17,526 nt of DNA. Origin: Bordetella parapertussis (GTDB lineage: Bacteria > Pseudomonadota > Gammaproteobacteria > Burkholderiales > Burkholderiaceae_C). The notes beneath the pieces were generated by a model. The model saw only the letters and a program-made list of their open reading frames with translations. It searched no databases and was not told where the DNA came from. How positions within the stretch are numbered: position 1 is the stretch's first letter; every line of letters starts with the position of its first letter. The translations under genes were made by a program, and so were the position numbers. The stretch spans positions 1 through 17,526 of the forward strand of contig CAMDSU010000018.1 of NCBI GenBank assembly GCA_945907335.1, given 5' to 3'. Positions 6,360-15,377 of the stretch are shown piece by piece.

Positions 6360-7289
6360 TCACAAAGACACGATGGATTTTTCACCTTGGCGTTGCGAAT
6401 GACGCAGGGTTCCACCGAGCTTCTCCACTTCAACACTGGCACGCTTGCCTGCATATACTTTTTGTTTCAACCAGTTGATTTCCTCTTCCAACACTTTTTC
6501 AGAGGACAAACTTCGGTACCAGGTTTTTCTGTCGCCGTCCCAACGGTAGCCACGTGCTTTCAACAAATCTTTTGTATCGAAAGGTGAGCCTAGGGCAGAC
6601 AAGCGCACTTGCGGTTGGTTAAGTGTTTCAAGCAAATGCAACAGCACGGGTTGTTGACTTTGAGGCAGCACCATATTGAGCAATTCCAGCAGTGCCCAGC
6701 AGTCCATTTCTGCCCGGTGCGCATCATAAAAATAGCCCTGCGTTTGCAGCAAATATTCCAATTTGGCTGAGCCCAGACCTTCAGCTTTCCAGTCAATGTC
6801 TTTGATGCTGCATGCCCAATGCTTGTTTTCAAATGCGGGCCAGCGTTGCTCGACAAACGGGCGATCAAACGGCGCGTTGTGTGCGATCACCACCGAGGCC
6901 TCAGCCAACATGGATTGCACTTCATGGTCGTTGATGCGTTTGCCGCGCACCATGTCATCGGTGATATGGTGAACTGCAGTGGTTTCCGGCGGAATAGGAA
7001 CACCTGGGTCTTCGAGTTCATCAAATATTTTCAACACGCGGTGCAGTTGCCCAGTTTCCGGATCGAACTCAAACAAAATCATGCCCAACTCAATCACTTT
7101 GCACAGCGAGGTGTTGAGCCCTGTGGTTTCAGTGTCAAGCACAATGCCTTTGAGCAGTCGCCGACCGTCTGGTGAATCAGCAAACACTTGCTTGGGTTGC
7201 AGCCTGCGAAGTATGCGGTAATCAGGGTGCAAGGCCAATGACAAAGCCATGTCGGCGGCCTGACTGTCGTCGGGAATGTTGGGATTCAT
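6360..7289 (-). CDS. DEDDh 3'-5' exonuclease (DnaQ-like)
   Basis: The 309-residue protein has the three motifs of DnaQ/RNase T-type exonucleases: ExoI DTETTGLN with D52 and E54, ExoII HNAPFDRPF with D142, and ExoIII HRAEMD with H191 and D196. These residues hold two metal ions and make it a DEDDh enzyme. It is not the replicative epsilon subunit by length and lacks its usual C-terminal polymerase-binding region. Instead an extra segment (about 235-280) reads as a small domain with a KDLLKARGYRWDGDRKTWY motif, which resembles the compact domain seen in DUF5710-type proteins that compare expected with modified lengths of polymer; its role is unknown. Repair, editing or RNA processing are all possible. 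No clear ribosome site supports the ATG at 7289; the ATG at 7250 is an alternative. Confidence 0.88.
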   Translation of the reverse strand: MNPNIPDDSQAADMALSLALHPDYRILRRLQPKQVFADSPDGRRLLKGIVLDTETTGLNTSLCKVIELGMILFEFDPETGQLHRVLKIFDELEDPGVPIPPETTAVHHITDDMVRGKRINDHEVQSMLAEASVVIAHNAPFDRPFVEQRWPAFENKHWACSIKDIDWKAEGLGSAKLEYLLQTQGYFYDAHRAEMDCWALLELLNMVLPQSQQPVLLHLLETLNQPQVRLSALGSPFDTKDLLKARGYRWDGDRKTWYRSLSSEKVLEEEINWLKQKVYAGKRASVEVEKLGGTLRHSQRQGEKSIVSL

Positions 7290-7365
7290 AGATTGGGCTG
7301 CGTGAAAACTTCAGATAGTCAGCAACAAAGTGTAAGCGCTGGGCAGATTTGGTTTGGCCAACGCT

Positions 7366-7398
7366 GTGGTTCGTGGCTTGCTCGCCCATGGGAACCAC
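7366..7398. repeat. Inverted repeat downstream of pyrD
   Basis: GTGGTTC at 7366-7372 pairs with GAACCAC at 7392-7398 across a 19-base loop that could fold further. It lies about 20 bases after the pyrD stop on the minus strand and is not followed by a run of T, so it is not a standard intrinsic terminator. It could slow or stabilise the 3' end of the pyrD message, or be chance. The rest of the 128-base gap (7290-7417) shows nothing I can name. Confidence 0.3.
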
Positions 7399-7417
7399 GA
7401 CCGTTTTACTCAGGCCA

Positions 7418-8509
7418 TCAAGCACCAGTTCCTGGACCCATGCGCTTCATGGCCGAGGCGCACGCAGGCACCAAAGCCGGTCCGGCATAAATCAAACCGG
7501 TGTACATCTGAACCAGATTGGCACCGGCTTGGATTTTTTCCACCGCATCCTCTGGTTGCATCACACCGCCCACGCCAATGATCGGAAATTGCGGCCCCAG
7601 TTGCTGCCTGACATAACGGATCACCCGGTTACTGGCTTGGCGCACCGGTGCACCAGACAAGCCCCCGGTTTCGTTGGCGTGTTCCATGCCTTGAACCGCA
7701 TCGCGAGACAAGGTGGTGTTGGTGGCAATCAAACCCCAAGCATTGTCGGCAGAGGCGCCGTTTTGCATGCAGCATTGGCGCAAGGTGTTGCACAATTGCT
7801 CCAGCTGGAAATCTTCTAGATCGGGTGCGATTTTGATGAAGACCGGCACATGGCGTTGGTGCTTGAGCGCAAGTGTTTGTCGCTGGGTTTGCAACATGTC
7901 TAGCAATTGCACAAAGGCTTGATCGGTTTGCAGTTGCCGCAAATCTTGGGTGTTAGGGCTTGAGATATTGACCGTGATGTAGTCTGCGTGTGGGTACACC
8001 GCCTCCAAGCACAAGCGGTAATCTTTGTTTGCGTCGGCGATGGGTGTGGCGGCATTTTTGCCAATGTTCAAACCCAACAACATGGGTGAGTTGGCGGATT
8101 GCCTGAACCGTGCCTGTGCGACATGCGACAGAAAACTGTCTAACCCACCATTGTTAAATCCCAGTCGGTTGATCAAGGCATGGGCTTTGGGTAAGCGAAA
8201 CATGCGCGGCTTGGGATTGCCCGGTTGCGCCACAGGCGTGACGGTTCCCACTTCGACAAATCCAAAGCCCATGTGTTGCCACGCATCAATGCAACGGGCG
8301 TTTTTGTCCAAGCCTGCCGCCAAGCCAATCCGGTTGGGAAACGTCAGCCCGCAAAGTTGCACAGGATCGCTGATTTTTTCTTGCGCATAGGCATGCCGAA
8401 GCGGGGTGTGTTGGGTGGCGGCCAGCCATTGCAAGGTATGGTCATGCACCACTTCTGGGTCGGCGGCAAACAACAAGGGGCGAAGCAATGAGTAGGGCAA
8501 CACTGACAT
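7418..8509 (-). CDS. pyrD: Dihydroorotate dehydrogenase (quinone), class 2
   Basis: PyrD oxidises dihydroorotate to orotate in pyrimidine synthesis and passes electrons through FMN to membrane quinones. The 363-residue length and an N-terminal amphipathic extension ([19 protein letters not shown]) mark the membrane-associated class 2 enzyme. Visible landmarks are the AAGLDKNA block, the [11 protein letters not shown] segment with the following [19 protein letters not shown], the VNISSPNT motif with catalytic base S184, IKIAPDL, and the FMN phosphate region IIGVGGV. The start fits the family, though no ribosome site is visible upstream. It diverges from rpiA with only 37 bases between the chosen starts, and lies 128 bases upstream of the exonuclease on the same strand. 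Confidence 0.97.
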   Translation of the reverse strand: MSVLPYSLLRPLLFAADPEVVHDHTLQWLAATQHTPLRHAYAQEKISDPVQLCGLTFPNRIGLAAGLDKNARCIDAWQHMGFGFVEVGTVTPVAQPGNPKPRMFRLPKAHALINRLGFNNGGLDSFLSHVAQARFRQSANSPMLLGLNIGKNAATPIADANKDYRLCLEAVYPHADYITVNISSPNTQDLRQLQTDQAFVQLLDMLQTQRQTLALKHQRHVPVFIKIAPDLEDFQLEQLCNTLRQCCMQNGASADNAWGLIATNTTLSRDAVQGMEHANETGGLSGAPVRQASNRVIRYVRQQLGPQFPIIGVGGVMQPEDAVEKIQAGANLVQMYTGLIYAGPALVPACASAMKRMGPGTGA

Positions 8510-8531
8510 GGATAATCCGGCAAAGATGAAT

Positions 8532-8536
8532 AAGGA
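8532..8536 (+). promoter_or_regulatory. Ribosome binding site of rpiA
   Basis: AAGGA ten bases before the ATG at 8547. It supports that start over the in-frame ATGs at 8508 and 8526, which would add a tail not seen in typical RpiA proteins. The spacing is slightly long. Confidence 0.5.
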
Positions 8537-8546
8537 ATTGTCACCG

Positions 8547-9236
8547 ATGAACCAGACTGGCCAAACGCAGGATGAATTGAAAATGCTGGTGGCGCAAGCT
8601 GCGCTGAACTACGTGGTGCCTGGTGAATATTTGGGTGTGGGAACCGGCTCTACCGTTAATCTGTTCATCGATGCCTTGGCTGCCAGCGGCATTGCCATCA
8701 AAGCAGCGGTGTCGAGTTCAGTGGCCTCTACCCAAAGAATGCAGTCATTGGGACTGCCCGTCGTGGACCTGACTCAAGTCGAGCGTATGGCTGTTTATAT
8801 CGATGGCGCTGATGAAATTGACGCCAAGGGATGCATGGTCAAAGGAGGTGGCGCTGCTTTGACCCGCGAAAAAATAGTGGCGGCGCAGGCTGATCGTTTT
8901 GTGTGCATTGCCGATGCATCCAAGCGGGTGCAAGTGTTGGGTACATTTCCACTTCCCGTAGAAATTATTCCCATGGCCGCACCTGAATTGATGCGGCAAT
9001 TCGCACTATTGGGTGGCCACGCCAAATTGCGCATGGCCGACGGCCAAGCTTTTGTCACTGACAACGGCCAGCATTTGTTGGATGTGGTGGGCTTGCGTAT
9101 CAACGACCCGCTGGGTTTTGAAAACACAGTCAGCCAATGGCCTGGCGTGGTAACGGTAGGTGTGTTTGCGCACCAAAGAGCGCATGTGTGTTTGCTGGGC
9201 ACTGCACAAGGTGTGCAAACCTTGGTCTACGACTGA
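8547..9236 (+). CDS. rpiA: Ribose-5-phosphate isomerase A
   Basis: RpiA interconverts ribose 5-phosphate and ribulose 5-phosphate in the non-oxidative pentose phosphate pathway. From the start at 8547 the protein is 229 residues, normal for the family, and begins [14 protein letters not shown] like other RpiA proteins. Key features are the phosphate loop [15 protein letters not shown] (30-44), the DGADEID motif with D86 and D89, and [11 protein letters not shown] with K99 and catalytic E108. Earlier in-frame ATGs at 8508 and 8526 are possible but would place the start on top of the pyrD start. The last ten bases overlap the end of prlC on the other strand, an antisense overlap of two housekeeping genes. 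Confidence 0.96.
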   Translation: MNQTGQTQDELKMLVAQAALNYVVPGEYLGVGTGSTVNLFIDALAASGIAIKAAVSSSVASTQRMQSLGLPVVDLTQVERMAVYIDGADEIDAKGCMVKGGGAALTREKIVAAQADRFVCIADASKRVQVLGTFPLPVEIIPMAAPELMRQFALLGGHAKLRMADGQAFVTDNGQHLLDVVGLRINDPLGFENTVSQWPGVVTVGVFAHQRAHVCLLGTAQGVQTLVYD

Positions 9237-11260
9237 TGCGCCATGCCTTGGTGCCGCAGCAATGCATCTAAGCTGGGCTCGCGGCCACGAAATGCTTTGA
9301 ATGATGCCATGGCGGGACGACTGCCGCCTGCTTCCAAAATCGCACGTCTATAGCGTCTGCCCGTTTCGACGCTGTGTTGGCCGTCTGCTGTGCTGGTTTC
9401 CTCAAATGCAGCATAGGCATCCGCACTCAATACCTCGGCCCATTTGTAGCTGTAGTAACCCGCAGCGTAACCACCTGCAAATATGTGGCTGAACGAATGG
9501 GGCATTCGGTTGAACGCGGGCGGGTGCATGACCGCGACTTCTTCGCGCACTTGCTGCAACACATCCAATACCCGAATGTCTTGGGCCGGTAAGGTGTGCA
9601 AATACATGTCCAACAGAGAAAACTCTATTTGACGCAAGGTTTGCAAGCCACTTTGGAAATTTTTGGCGGCCAGCATCTTGTCAAACAACGCGCGTGGCAG
9701 TGGTTCGCCGGTGTCCACATGCGCAGTCATGTGTTTGAGGACAGACCATTCCCAACAAAAGTTTTCCATGAACTGGCTCGGCAATTCGACCGCATCCCAT
9801 TCCACCCCGCTGATGCCAGAGACATCGCGCTCATTGACTTGGGTGAGCATGTGGTGCAGGCCATGGCCGCATTCATGAAACAAGGTGATCACATCGTCAT
9901 GCGTGAGCAAAGGCGGTTGTCCGTTGATTGCTTCTGCAAAGTTGCAGACCAAATGCGCCACAGGTGTTTGCAAATGCCCGGTGTCAGGGCGTAACCAACG
10001 TGCGCGTACGTCGTCCATCCAAGCGCCACCGCGTTTGCCTTGTCTGGCGCCCGGGTCTAAATAAAACTGGCCGACCAACTGCCCTTGACGTTCTATCCGG
10101 TAAAACAAAACGCCGGGGTGCCAGACGGGGGCACTGTCTTGTCGGATGGCCACTTCGAACAATGTTTCAACAATTTTGAACAAGCCTTCAAGCACTTTGG
10201 GCGCGGTGAAATACGCTTTGACCTCTAGATCGCTAAAGGCATAGCGCGCTTGCTTGAGTTTTTCTCCAACAAAGGTCCAGTCCCATGCTTGGGGGTTGGG
10301 TAGGTGCAAATGTTCGGCGGCAAATTGGCGCATCTCTGCCAGATCATTGACGGCATATGGCTTGGCGAGTATCGCCAAGTCGCGCAAAAAACCCACCACA
10401 TGCTCGGGCGACTCGGCCATTTTGCTGGCCAAAGAAACCTGGGCATGGTTGTCATACCCCAGCAGTCGGGCTTCTTCTTGTCGGAGTTGCAGTATTTCAA
10501 TCAGCAAGGCGCTGTTGTCGAATTGCGCATGCTCGGACACATCAGACGCACGGGTGGCATACGCGCGGTACATTTTTTCGCGAACAGTGCTGCTGTGTGC
10601 ATATTGCATGACCGGCAAATAACAAGGCATCTTCAGGGTCAACTTATAGCCGGATTGACCATCGGCCTTGGCCAGTGCATGTGCCGATTCCAGCACATCA
10701 TCCGGAATACCAGCGGTGTCATCTTTTGCGATGGTCAAGGACCATGCGTCAGTGGCATCCAGCACATGCTCACTGAACAGTTGGCTGATTTCAGCCTGCC
10801 GTTCTTGTATCGCTGCAAAGCGCTCTTTGGCGTCACCGCTGAGTTCCGCTCCAGACAACACAAAGTTACGCAGCGCCAAGGTTCTGGCGTGGCTTTGTTC
10901 CGGATTCAAGCTGTCTGCGCGAATGGCTTTGTATTTGGCGTACAGCGCTTCATTGGCACCTAATCGTGTCCAAAATTCGGTGACTTTGGGCAGTTGCGCG
11001 TTGTAGGCTGCACGAAGTTCTGGGGTGTCAGCCACAGATTGCAAATGGCTGACGGCACCCCAAGCACGCCCCAGCTGTTCGGTGGCAGTGTCCAGCACAT
11101 GTGAAATACGAACCCAGTCAGCTGGAAAGCCGTCTTGTGTCACTTCATGCAGAGCAGCATCTGCTTGTTGCAGCAATTGCGCGATGGCCGGTTCAACGTC
11201 AGCAGGGGTGATGCGGTCAAACAGAGGAAGTGAAGAGAAGTCGAGCAGTGGGTTTGTCAT
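9227..11260 (-). CDS. prlC: Oligopeptidase A, M3 family zinc metallopeptidase
   Basis: PrlC is a cytoplasmic zinc oligopeptidase that degrades short peptides, including released signal peptides. The 677 residues match the length of E. coli oligopeptidase A. The zinc site is visible: HECGH at 462-466 (H462, H466 as ligands, E463 catalytic) and the third ligand E492 in [14 protein letters not shown]. Upstream the [18 protein letters not shown] segment and downstream the [19 protein letters not shown] block, which closes the substrate channel, are both typical. The start is four bases after the folD stop, without a strong ribosome site, so translation is probably coupled. Being last in the kinase-regulator-folD operon is the notable point; the 3' end overlaps rpiA by ten bases. 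Confidence 0.96.
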   Translation of the reverse strand: MTNPLLDFSSLPLFDRITPADVEPAIAQLLQQADAALHEVTQDGFPADWVRISHVLDTATEQLGRAWGAVSHLQSVADTPELRAAYNAQLPKVTEFWTRLGANEALYAKYKAIRADSLNPEQSHARTLALRNFVLSGAELSGDAKERFAAIQERQAEISQLFSEHVLDATDAWSLTIAKDDTAGIPDDVLESAHALAKADGQSGYKLTLKMPCYLPVMQYAHSSTVREKMYRAYATRASDVSEHAQFDNSALLIEILQLRQEEARLLGYDNHAQVSLASKMAESPEHVVGFLRDLAILAKPYAVNDLAEMRQFAAEHLHLPNPQAWDWTFVGEKLKQARYAFSDLEVKAYFTAPKVLEGLFKIVETLFEVAIRQDSAPVWHPGVLFYRIERQGQLVGQFYLDPGARQGKRGGAWMDDVRARWLRPDTGHLQTPVAHLVCNFAEAINGQPPLLTHDDVITLFHECGHGLHHMLTQVNERDVSGISGVEWDAVELPSQFMENFCWEWSVLKHMTAHVDTGEPLPRALFDKMLAAKNFQSGLQTLRQIEFSLLDMYLHTLPAQDIRVLDVLQQVREEVAVMHPPAFNRMPHSFSHIFAGGYAAGYYSYKWAEVLSADAYAAFEETSTADGQHSVETGRRYRRAILEAGGSRPAMASFKAFRGREPSLDALLRHQGMAHQS

Positions 11261-11264
11261 GCGG

Positions 11265-12119
11265 TCAGGAAGAAGCGTGGTGTTCTGCAGAAGCCAAAGT
11301 GTTGACCAGCAGCATGGTGATGGTCATGGGGCCGACGCCACCCGGCACAGGGGTGATATGGGATGCGACTTGTTTGACGCCCTCGTAGTCCACATCGCCA
11401 CACAACTTGCCCGCGTCATCTCGGTTCATGCCGACATCGATCACCACCGCACCGGGTTTGACCATGTCTGCCGTGACTACGTTGCGCTTGCCGACTGCAG
11501 CGACGATGACATCGGCTTGCAGCGTATGTGCTTTTAGATCGGGAGTGGCGCTGTGGCAAATGGTGACGGTGGCGTGTTCTTGGAGCAGCATCAGCGCCAT
11601 GGGCTTACCCACAATATTGCTGCGACCAATAACCACGGCATGCTTGCCTTTGAGCGAATAGCCAATGTGCTCAAGCATCTTCATGCAACCATGAGGTGTG
11701 CAAGGCCAGTAGCCCGGCAAACCGGTCATGAGTGCGCCGGCGCTGGCAACATGGAAACCATCCACATCTTTTTCTGGGGCAATGGCTTCGATGACTTTTT
11801 GCGCATTGATGTGGGCAGGCAAAGGCAACTGCACCAGAATGCCGTGAATGCTGTTGTCATGGTTCAGCGCATGCACCCGGGCTAGCAATTCAGCCTCTGT
11901 CATGGAAGCATCGTGTTTTTCTAGCAATGAGTGGATGCCAGTTTGCTCGCAAGCTTTGACTTTGTTGCGCACATAGACCTGGCTGGCTGGGTTGTCACCT
12001 ACAAGAATGACCGCAAGACCTGCAGTGACTCCACGTGTTTGAAGGGATTTGACTTTGTCGCTGACTTGTTGACGTAAAAGAGCGGAGAGGGCATTGCCGT
12101 CGATGATGGAAGCAGTCAT
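11265..12119 (-). CDS. folD: Methylenetetrahydrofolate dehydrogenase/cyclohydrolase
   Basis: FolD converts 5,10-methylene-THF to 10-formyl-THF in two steps (NADP-linked dehydrogenase, then cyclohydrolase) and supplies one-carbon units for purines and formyl-methionine. At 284 residues it has the usual length. The N-terminal catalytic region shows [14 protein letters not shown] with Y49 and the catalytic K53, followed by VQLPLP and the KDVDGFH motif; PCTPHGC comes next. The Rossmann part has [13 protein letters not shown] for the cofactor and ends with [14 protein letters not shown]. It starts three bases after the response regulator stop codon, with a weak AAGG ribosome site inside that gene, so it is co-transcribed with the two-component genes. 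No key residue is missing. Confidence 0.97.
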   Translation of the reverse strand: MTASIIDGNALSALLRQQVSDKVKSLQTRGVTAGLAVILVGDNPASQVYVRNKVKACEQTGIHSLLEKHDASMTEAELLARVHALNHDNSIHGILVQLPLPAHINAQKVIEAIAPEKDVDGFHVASAGALMTGLPGYWPCTPHGCMKMLEHIGYSLKGKHAVVIGRSNIVGKPMALMLLQEHATVTICHSATPDLKAHTLQADVIVAAVGKRNVVTADMVKPGAVVIDVGMNRDDAGKLCGDVDYEGVKQVASHITPVPGGVGPMTITMLLVNTLASAEHHASS

Positions 12120-12122
12120 GTT

Positions 12123-12749
12123 TCAGGCCTTGGTGGAGTTGGGTCCCAGGGCGATTTTGAGCAAATCTGCCACGGTGTTGGCGTTGAGTTTTTCCATGAT
12201 GTTGGCGCGGTGCGCTTCCACCGTTTTAATGCTGATGCCCAGGTCATCTGCGATTTGTTTGTTCAAGCGACCTGCAACGATACGCTCGAGCACTTGCGAT
12301 TCACGCGCAGTCAGTTTCCCCATCAGCGCGTCTCTGTTGGCGGCGTGCTGGTAATCCGCAAAGGCTTCGCGGGCTTGGTCAAGCATGCGTTCAACCACGC
12401 TCAGCAATTCTTCTTCTTTAAAGGGTTTGGGGATGAAGTCCATCGCGCCCTTTTTCATGGTGGTGACCGCCATGGGCACATCGCCGTGACCGGTGATGAA
12501 TACGATGGGCAGAGGCGATTTGCGCTCGATCAGACGGTCTTGCAATTCAAGCCCAGAAATACCCGGCATGCGGATGTCCACCAGCAGACATGCGACTTCG
12601 CGCGGGTCATACCGGCTGAGAAATGATTCGGCAGAATCAAAGCAGCGCACCCTGTAGTCTTTGCCCTCGAGCAACCATTGCAATGAGTCACGCACAGCTT
12701 CGTCGTCATCCACCACGTAGATGTTGCCTTTTTTGGGAATCAAGCTCAT
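12123..12749 (-). CDS. FixJ-type response regulator, LuxR-family DNA-binding domain
   Basis: The 208-residue protein is a two-domain response regulator. The receiver (about 8-125) has the acidic cluster D14-D15-D16, phospho-acceptor D58 in LVDIRMPG, T86 in FITGHGD and K108 in PKPF. The output domain (about 142-200) is a LuxR/GerE helix-turn-helix with LTARESQVLERIVAG and the recognition region NKQIADDLGISIKTVEAHRANIMEKL. This is the FixJ/TtrR/DctR architecture, which dimerises on phosphorylation and activates or represses promoters. Its kinase is 34 bases upstream on the same strand. A GGAG site lies six bases before the ATG. Regulon unknown from sequence; folD, prlC and the divergent aceE are the obvious candidates by position. 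Confidence 0.95.
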   Translation of the reverse strand: MSLIPKKGNIYVVDDDEAVRDSLQWLLEGKDYRVRCFDSAESFLSRYDPREVACLLVDIRMPGISGLELQDRLIERKSPLPIVFITGHGDVPMAVTTMKKGAMDFIPKPFKEEELLSVVERMLDQAREAFADYQHAANRDALMGKLTARESQVLERIVAGRLNKQIADDLGISIKTVEAHRANIMEKLNANTVADLLKIALGPNSTKA

Positions 12750-12783
12750 CAGTTACTCCAAATGCTATAAAAAAATATGAATA

Positions 12784-15288
12784 TCAAGCAGTGATCGTGG
12801 GGGAGTTGGCGGGCAGCCAGAACGAAAAACGACAACCAACAATAACTGATCCATTGTAAATGTTCTCGGCATGCATTCGCCCTTGGTGCGACTCGATGAT
12901 GGTGCGGCATAAATTCAAGCCGATGCCCATGCCTTCGCTCTTGGTGGTGTAGAAAGCCTCAAATACTCTGGCCATCACTTCGGCGGGTATGCCCTCACCG
13001 CTGTCGGTCACAGAAAATAACACCACTTCTTGTTGTTCGATGACTTTGGGGACGATTTGTAATTCCACATGTCGCTCATTCACGGGGCGATTGGCATGCT
13101 CAATGGCCTCTGCAGCGTTTTTGAGCAAATTGATCAGCACTTGCTCAATCAAGATGGGATCGACCAGAATTTTGTTGATACGGTCAGACACGTACAAACT
13201 GAGCCGCACTTGACGGCGGCGCAATTCAATATCAGCCAATTCCACCGCCTCGGTCACCATCGGGGCAATCAATGTCAATATGCGGTTGGTTTCACTGCGT
13301 CTGACAAAACTGCGAATACGTTGAATGATTTGGCCTGCGCGTTGCGCTTGGTGCGAGGTTTTTTCCAAGGCCTTGAGCAACTCTTCTTCGCTGATTTGTT
13401 TGCCCTGCAAGCGAGTCAACATGCCGTTGCAGTAATTGGAAATAGCGGTCAGGGGTTGATTGAGCTCGTGGGCAACGCTGGACGCCATTTCACCCATGGT
13501 GATCAAGCGACTGGCCGATTGGGCACGTTCAGCTTGAAGTGCGGATTGCTCTTCTGCAGTTCTGCGGGCGGTGATGTCCGTGGAAATCACCATTTGCGCC
13601 AGACGCCCGTCTACCCAGTTCAAATATCGAGAACGAACTTCAAGCCATTTGTTCAATCCCGACAGATAAATTTCAGAGTTCTCGGTTTTCGCCTGCGTCA
13701 AGGTCACGCCGGGCATGCCAGCCAAATCGTCCACAGACTCGTCCCGGCTGGACCTGTCTGCCCCGACCAAGCCCGCTTGAGTGACCAAATTCAAATGGCC
13801 TTCGCTTTGGCTGCCAAACCACTGGCGATAAAGCTTGTTGGCAAATAAAAGCTCTGTGCTGCCCAGTGGCGTCACAGAAACCGATGCGTCCAAAGCTTCC
13901 AACACCGTGGTGAACCGCTCGTAGGACGCAGACAATTGTTCGCGGATACGGTTAGGTTCGGTGATGTCTGTCATCGATGTCATCCAACCGGTTTGTTGTC
14001 CGTAGGCATCGATCAGCGGGGAGACATAAAGGCGGGCATCAAAAAAAGTACCGTTCTTGCGTTTGACTTTGATTTGAAAACCGCTGAGTGTGGTGCGGCC
14101 ACTGAGTTGGTCCTCTAGTTTGGACTGCATCATTTGATGGTTTTCTTCTGGCCAATAGGGAAACGGCGAGCGCAAACCCACCAATTCTTTGTCGGTCCAC
14201 CCAGTCATTTGACAAAAAGCGGCGTTCACATAGGTGATGCGTCCGTTCATGTCCATCGCCCGCATGCCGGTCAGGATGGAGTTCTCCATCGCACGGCGAA
14301 AATTGGTTTCAGCCACTAAGGCTTCTTGCGCTTGCAGCCGGCGGCGGGTGTGTCGCCACGTGCCAATCAACATCCACGTGGTCATGCCACTGAGCAGCAG
14401 CACCAACCAAAACAAACCGCTGCCAATCAGAACTTGCGAAGTCCGATAGGCTTGGGCGCGCAATTGCAAACTGTTGCCGACGGTGGAGACCGGTAGGCTG
14501 TATTCGTAGGCTTTGCTCTCCCAAGGCGCATAGTCGAAAACACCGCTGCGCGGCTTGATGCTTTGACCTGCGAGTAAATTATTTTCTGCGTCAACCAAGG
14601 CCATCGCGTGTCTTGCCGTCACTTCAGTGGGAACCGCAAACCTCAGCAAATTTTCAAGGTTGTAATCAACCAAGACGATACCTTTAAAGTTTTCATTGCT
14701 GAAAATAGGAATGTGCAGCTGCATATGCGGTTCTTGCATACCCGAACCGTCGTCTAGCTTGTACATGATCGGTGGCGAATAAATGGAGCGACGAAGTTCC
14801 TTGGAGATCAAAAAAGATTCACTGGTTTGTGGGTCGTCCAATAAATCGTTGTTGCGTTGAAACGGTTGCCATTGGGCAGACCCTGATGCGTAACTTGAAC
14901 GTGTGTGTCGAAACTGATCGATCCAGCTGATGCTGGCGAGTTCCGGGTATTGCTTGACCAAGTCCATGGCGAACGAGGCAAATTCAAGGCCGGTGTACTT
15001 ATCGTTACCCACTTCCCGCGCCAGACGCAGCATCTGTTCTTGTTGCTCCAACAAATGCAGGCGCATTTTTTGGTTGGCATATTCAAGGTCGCGTTGCACG
15101 CTTTCTTGTTCGCGTTCTCGTTCTTCAATGCGCAGATAGCCAACGCTGCTGACGATGGTTAACAAAAATATACCTACCGCCGCCACAGGCGCAATCATGG
15201 CCACCCGGTCTTGTCTGCTCGGGCTGAGTCGCTTCCACCAAGTTACCCAACGCGAGGTCACTGGCTTGAGAAATTTGGTGTTGATCAC
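12784..15288 (-). CDS. Membrane sensor histidine kinase with two PAS domains (FixL/DctB-like)
   Basis: The 834-residue protein senses a signal and phosphorylates the adjacent FixJ-type regulator. In order: a transmembrane helix near residues 30-52; a large periplasmic region (about 55-285) that looks like a Cache/PDC sensor; a second helix near 286-311; PAS 1 (about 330-445, with GRITYVNAAFCQMTGW); PAS 2 (about 455-570); HisKA with phospho-acceptor H607 in AHELNQPL; and a HATPase domain with the N box LINLLKNAAEAIE, G1 DSGEGIP and G2 GMGIGLNLCRT. The start is a GTG at 15288 with no strong ribosome site; a start a little further in would still keep helix 1. The periplasmic ligand is not readable; organic acids are a guess from DctB-type relatives. 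Confidence 0.93.
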   Translation of the reverse strand: MINTKFLKPVTSRWVTWWKRLSPSRQDRVAMIAPVAAVGIFLLTIVSSVGYLRIEEREREQESVQRDLEYANQKMRLHLLEQQEQMLRLAREVGNDKYTGLEFASFAMDLVKQYPELASISWIDQFRHTRSSYASGSAQWQPFQRNNDLLDDPQTSESFLISKELRRSIYSPPIMYKLDDGSGMQEPHMQLHIPIFSNENFKGIVLVDYNLENLLRFAVPTEVTARHAMALVDAENNLLAGQSIKPRSGVFDYAPWESKAYEYSLPVSTVGNSLQLRAQAYRTSQVLIGSGLFWLVLLLSGMTTWMLIGTWRHTRRRLQAQEALVAETNFRRAMENSILTGMRAMDMNGRITYVNAAFCQMTGWTDKELVGLRSPFPYWPEENHQMMQSKLEDQLSGRTTLSGFQIKVKRKNGTFFDARLYVSPLIDAYGQQTGWMTSMTDITEPNRIREQLSASYERFTTVLEALDASVSVTPLGSTELLFANKLYRQWFGSQSEGHLNLVTQAGLVGADRSSRDESVDDLAGMPGVTLTQAKTENSEIYLSGLNKWLEVRSRYLNWVDGRLAQMVISTDITARRTAEEQSALQAERAQSASRLITMGEMASSVAHELNQPLTAISNYCNGMLTRLQGKQISEEELLKALEKTSHQAQRAGQIIQRIRSFVRRSETNRILTLIAPMVTEAVELADIELRRRQVRLSLYVSDRINKILVDPILIEQVLINLLKNAAEAIEHANRPVNERHVELQIVPKVIEQQEVVLFSVTDSGEGIPAEVMARVFEAFYTTKSEGMGIGLNLCRTIIESHQGRMHAENIYNGSVIVGCRFSFWLPANSPTITA

Positions 15289-15328
15289 GGCCAGAGTTTA
15301 GGTCAAGCCGTCAGTAGGGGTAATTTAA

Positions 15329-15343
15329 TTTCACTATATGAAA
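15329..15343. repeat. Short inverted repeat over the kinase promoter
   Basis: TTTCA and TGAAA flank a five-base centre, CTATA. The centre contains, on the minus strand, most of the TATAGT that I propose as the -10 element of the kinase operon. The half-sites resemble those of the larger repeat 29 bases away (centre to centre). Confidence 0.4.
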
Positions 15344-15362
15344 ATCAATGGCGCTATTTGAA
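15333..15362 (-). promoter_or_regulatory. Candidate promoter of the kinase-regulator-folD-prlC operon
   Basis: On the minus strand TTCAAA (15362 to 15357; four of six matches to TTGACA) is followed after 18 bases by TATAGT (15338 to 15333; five of six matches to TATAAT). Transcription would begin near 15326, about 38 bases before the kinase GTG. A perfect TTGACA also occurs on this strand at 15372 to 15367, but the hexamer 17 bases on, ATTGAT, is poor. Pattern match only. Confidence 0.35.
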
Positions 15363-15377
15363 ATTATGTCAAAATGC
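15353..15377. promoter_or_regulatory. 25-base inverted repeat, candidate operator between kinase and aceE
   Basis: Two nine-base arms, GCTATTTGA (15353-15361) and TCAAAATGC (15369-15377), are inverted repeats at seven of nine positions with a seven-base A/T-rich centre. The size and symmetry suit a dimeric regulator. It lies across the -35 part of the proposed kinase promoter and about 48 bases upstream of the aceE start, so a protein bound here could act on both. The neighbouring FixJ-type regulator is the natural candidate, by inference. Confidence 0.4.

Noticed and set aside
7222..7425. Possible small minus-strand gene with GTG start in the pyrD-exonuclease gap
   Set aside because: It overlaps the end of pyrD and the first 68 bases of the exonuclease gene, has no ribosome site and no recognisable features.
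10304..10963. Long plus-strand open frame (219 codons) inside prlC
   Set aside because: It is antisense to a complete, well-conserved M3 peptidase; its translation has no recognisable motif and no ribosome site.
13069..13848. Plus-strand open frame of 259 codons opposite the kinase gene
   Set aside because: It is a mirror of the HisKA/PAS coding region and has no family signature or upstream signal.
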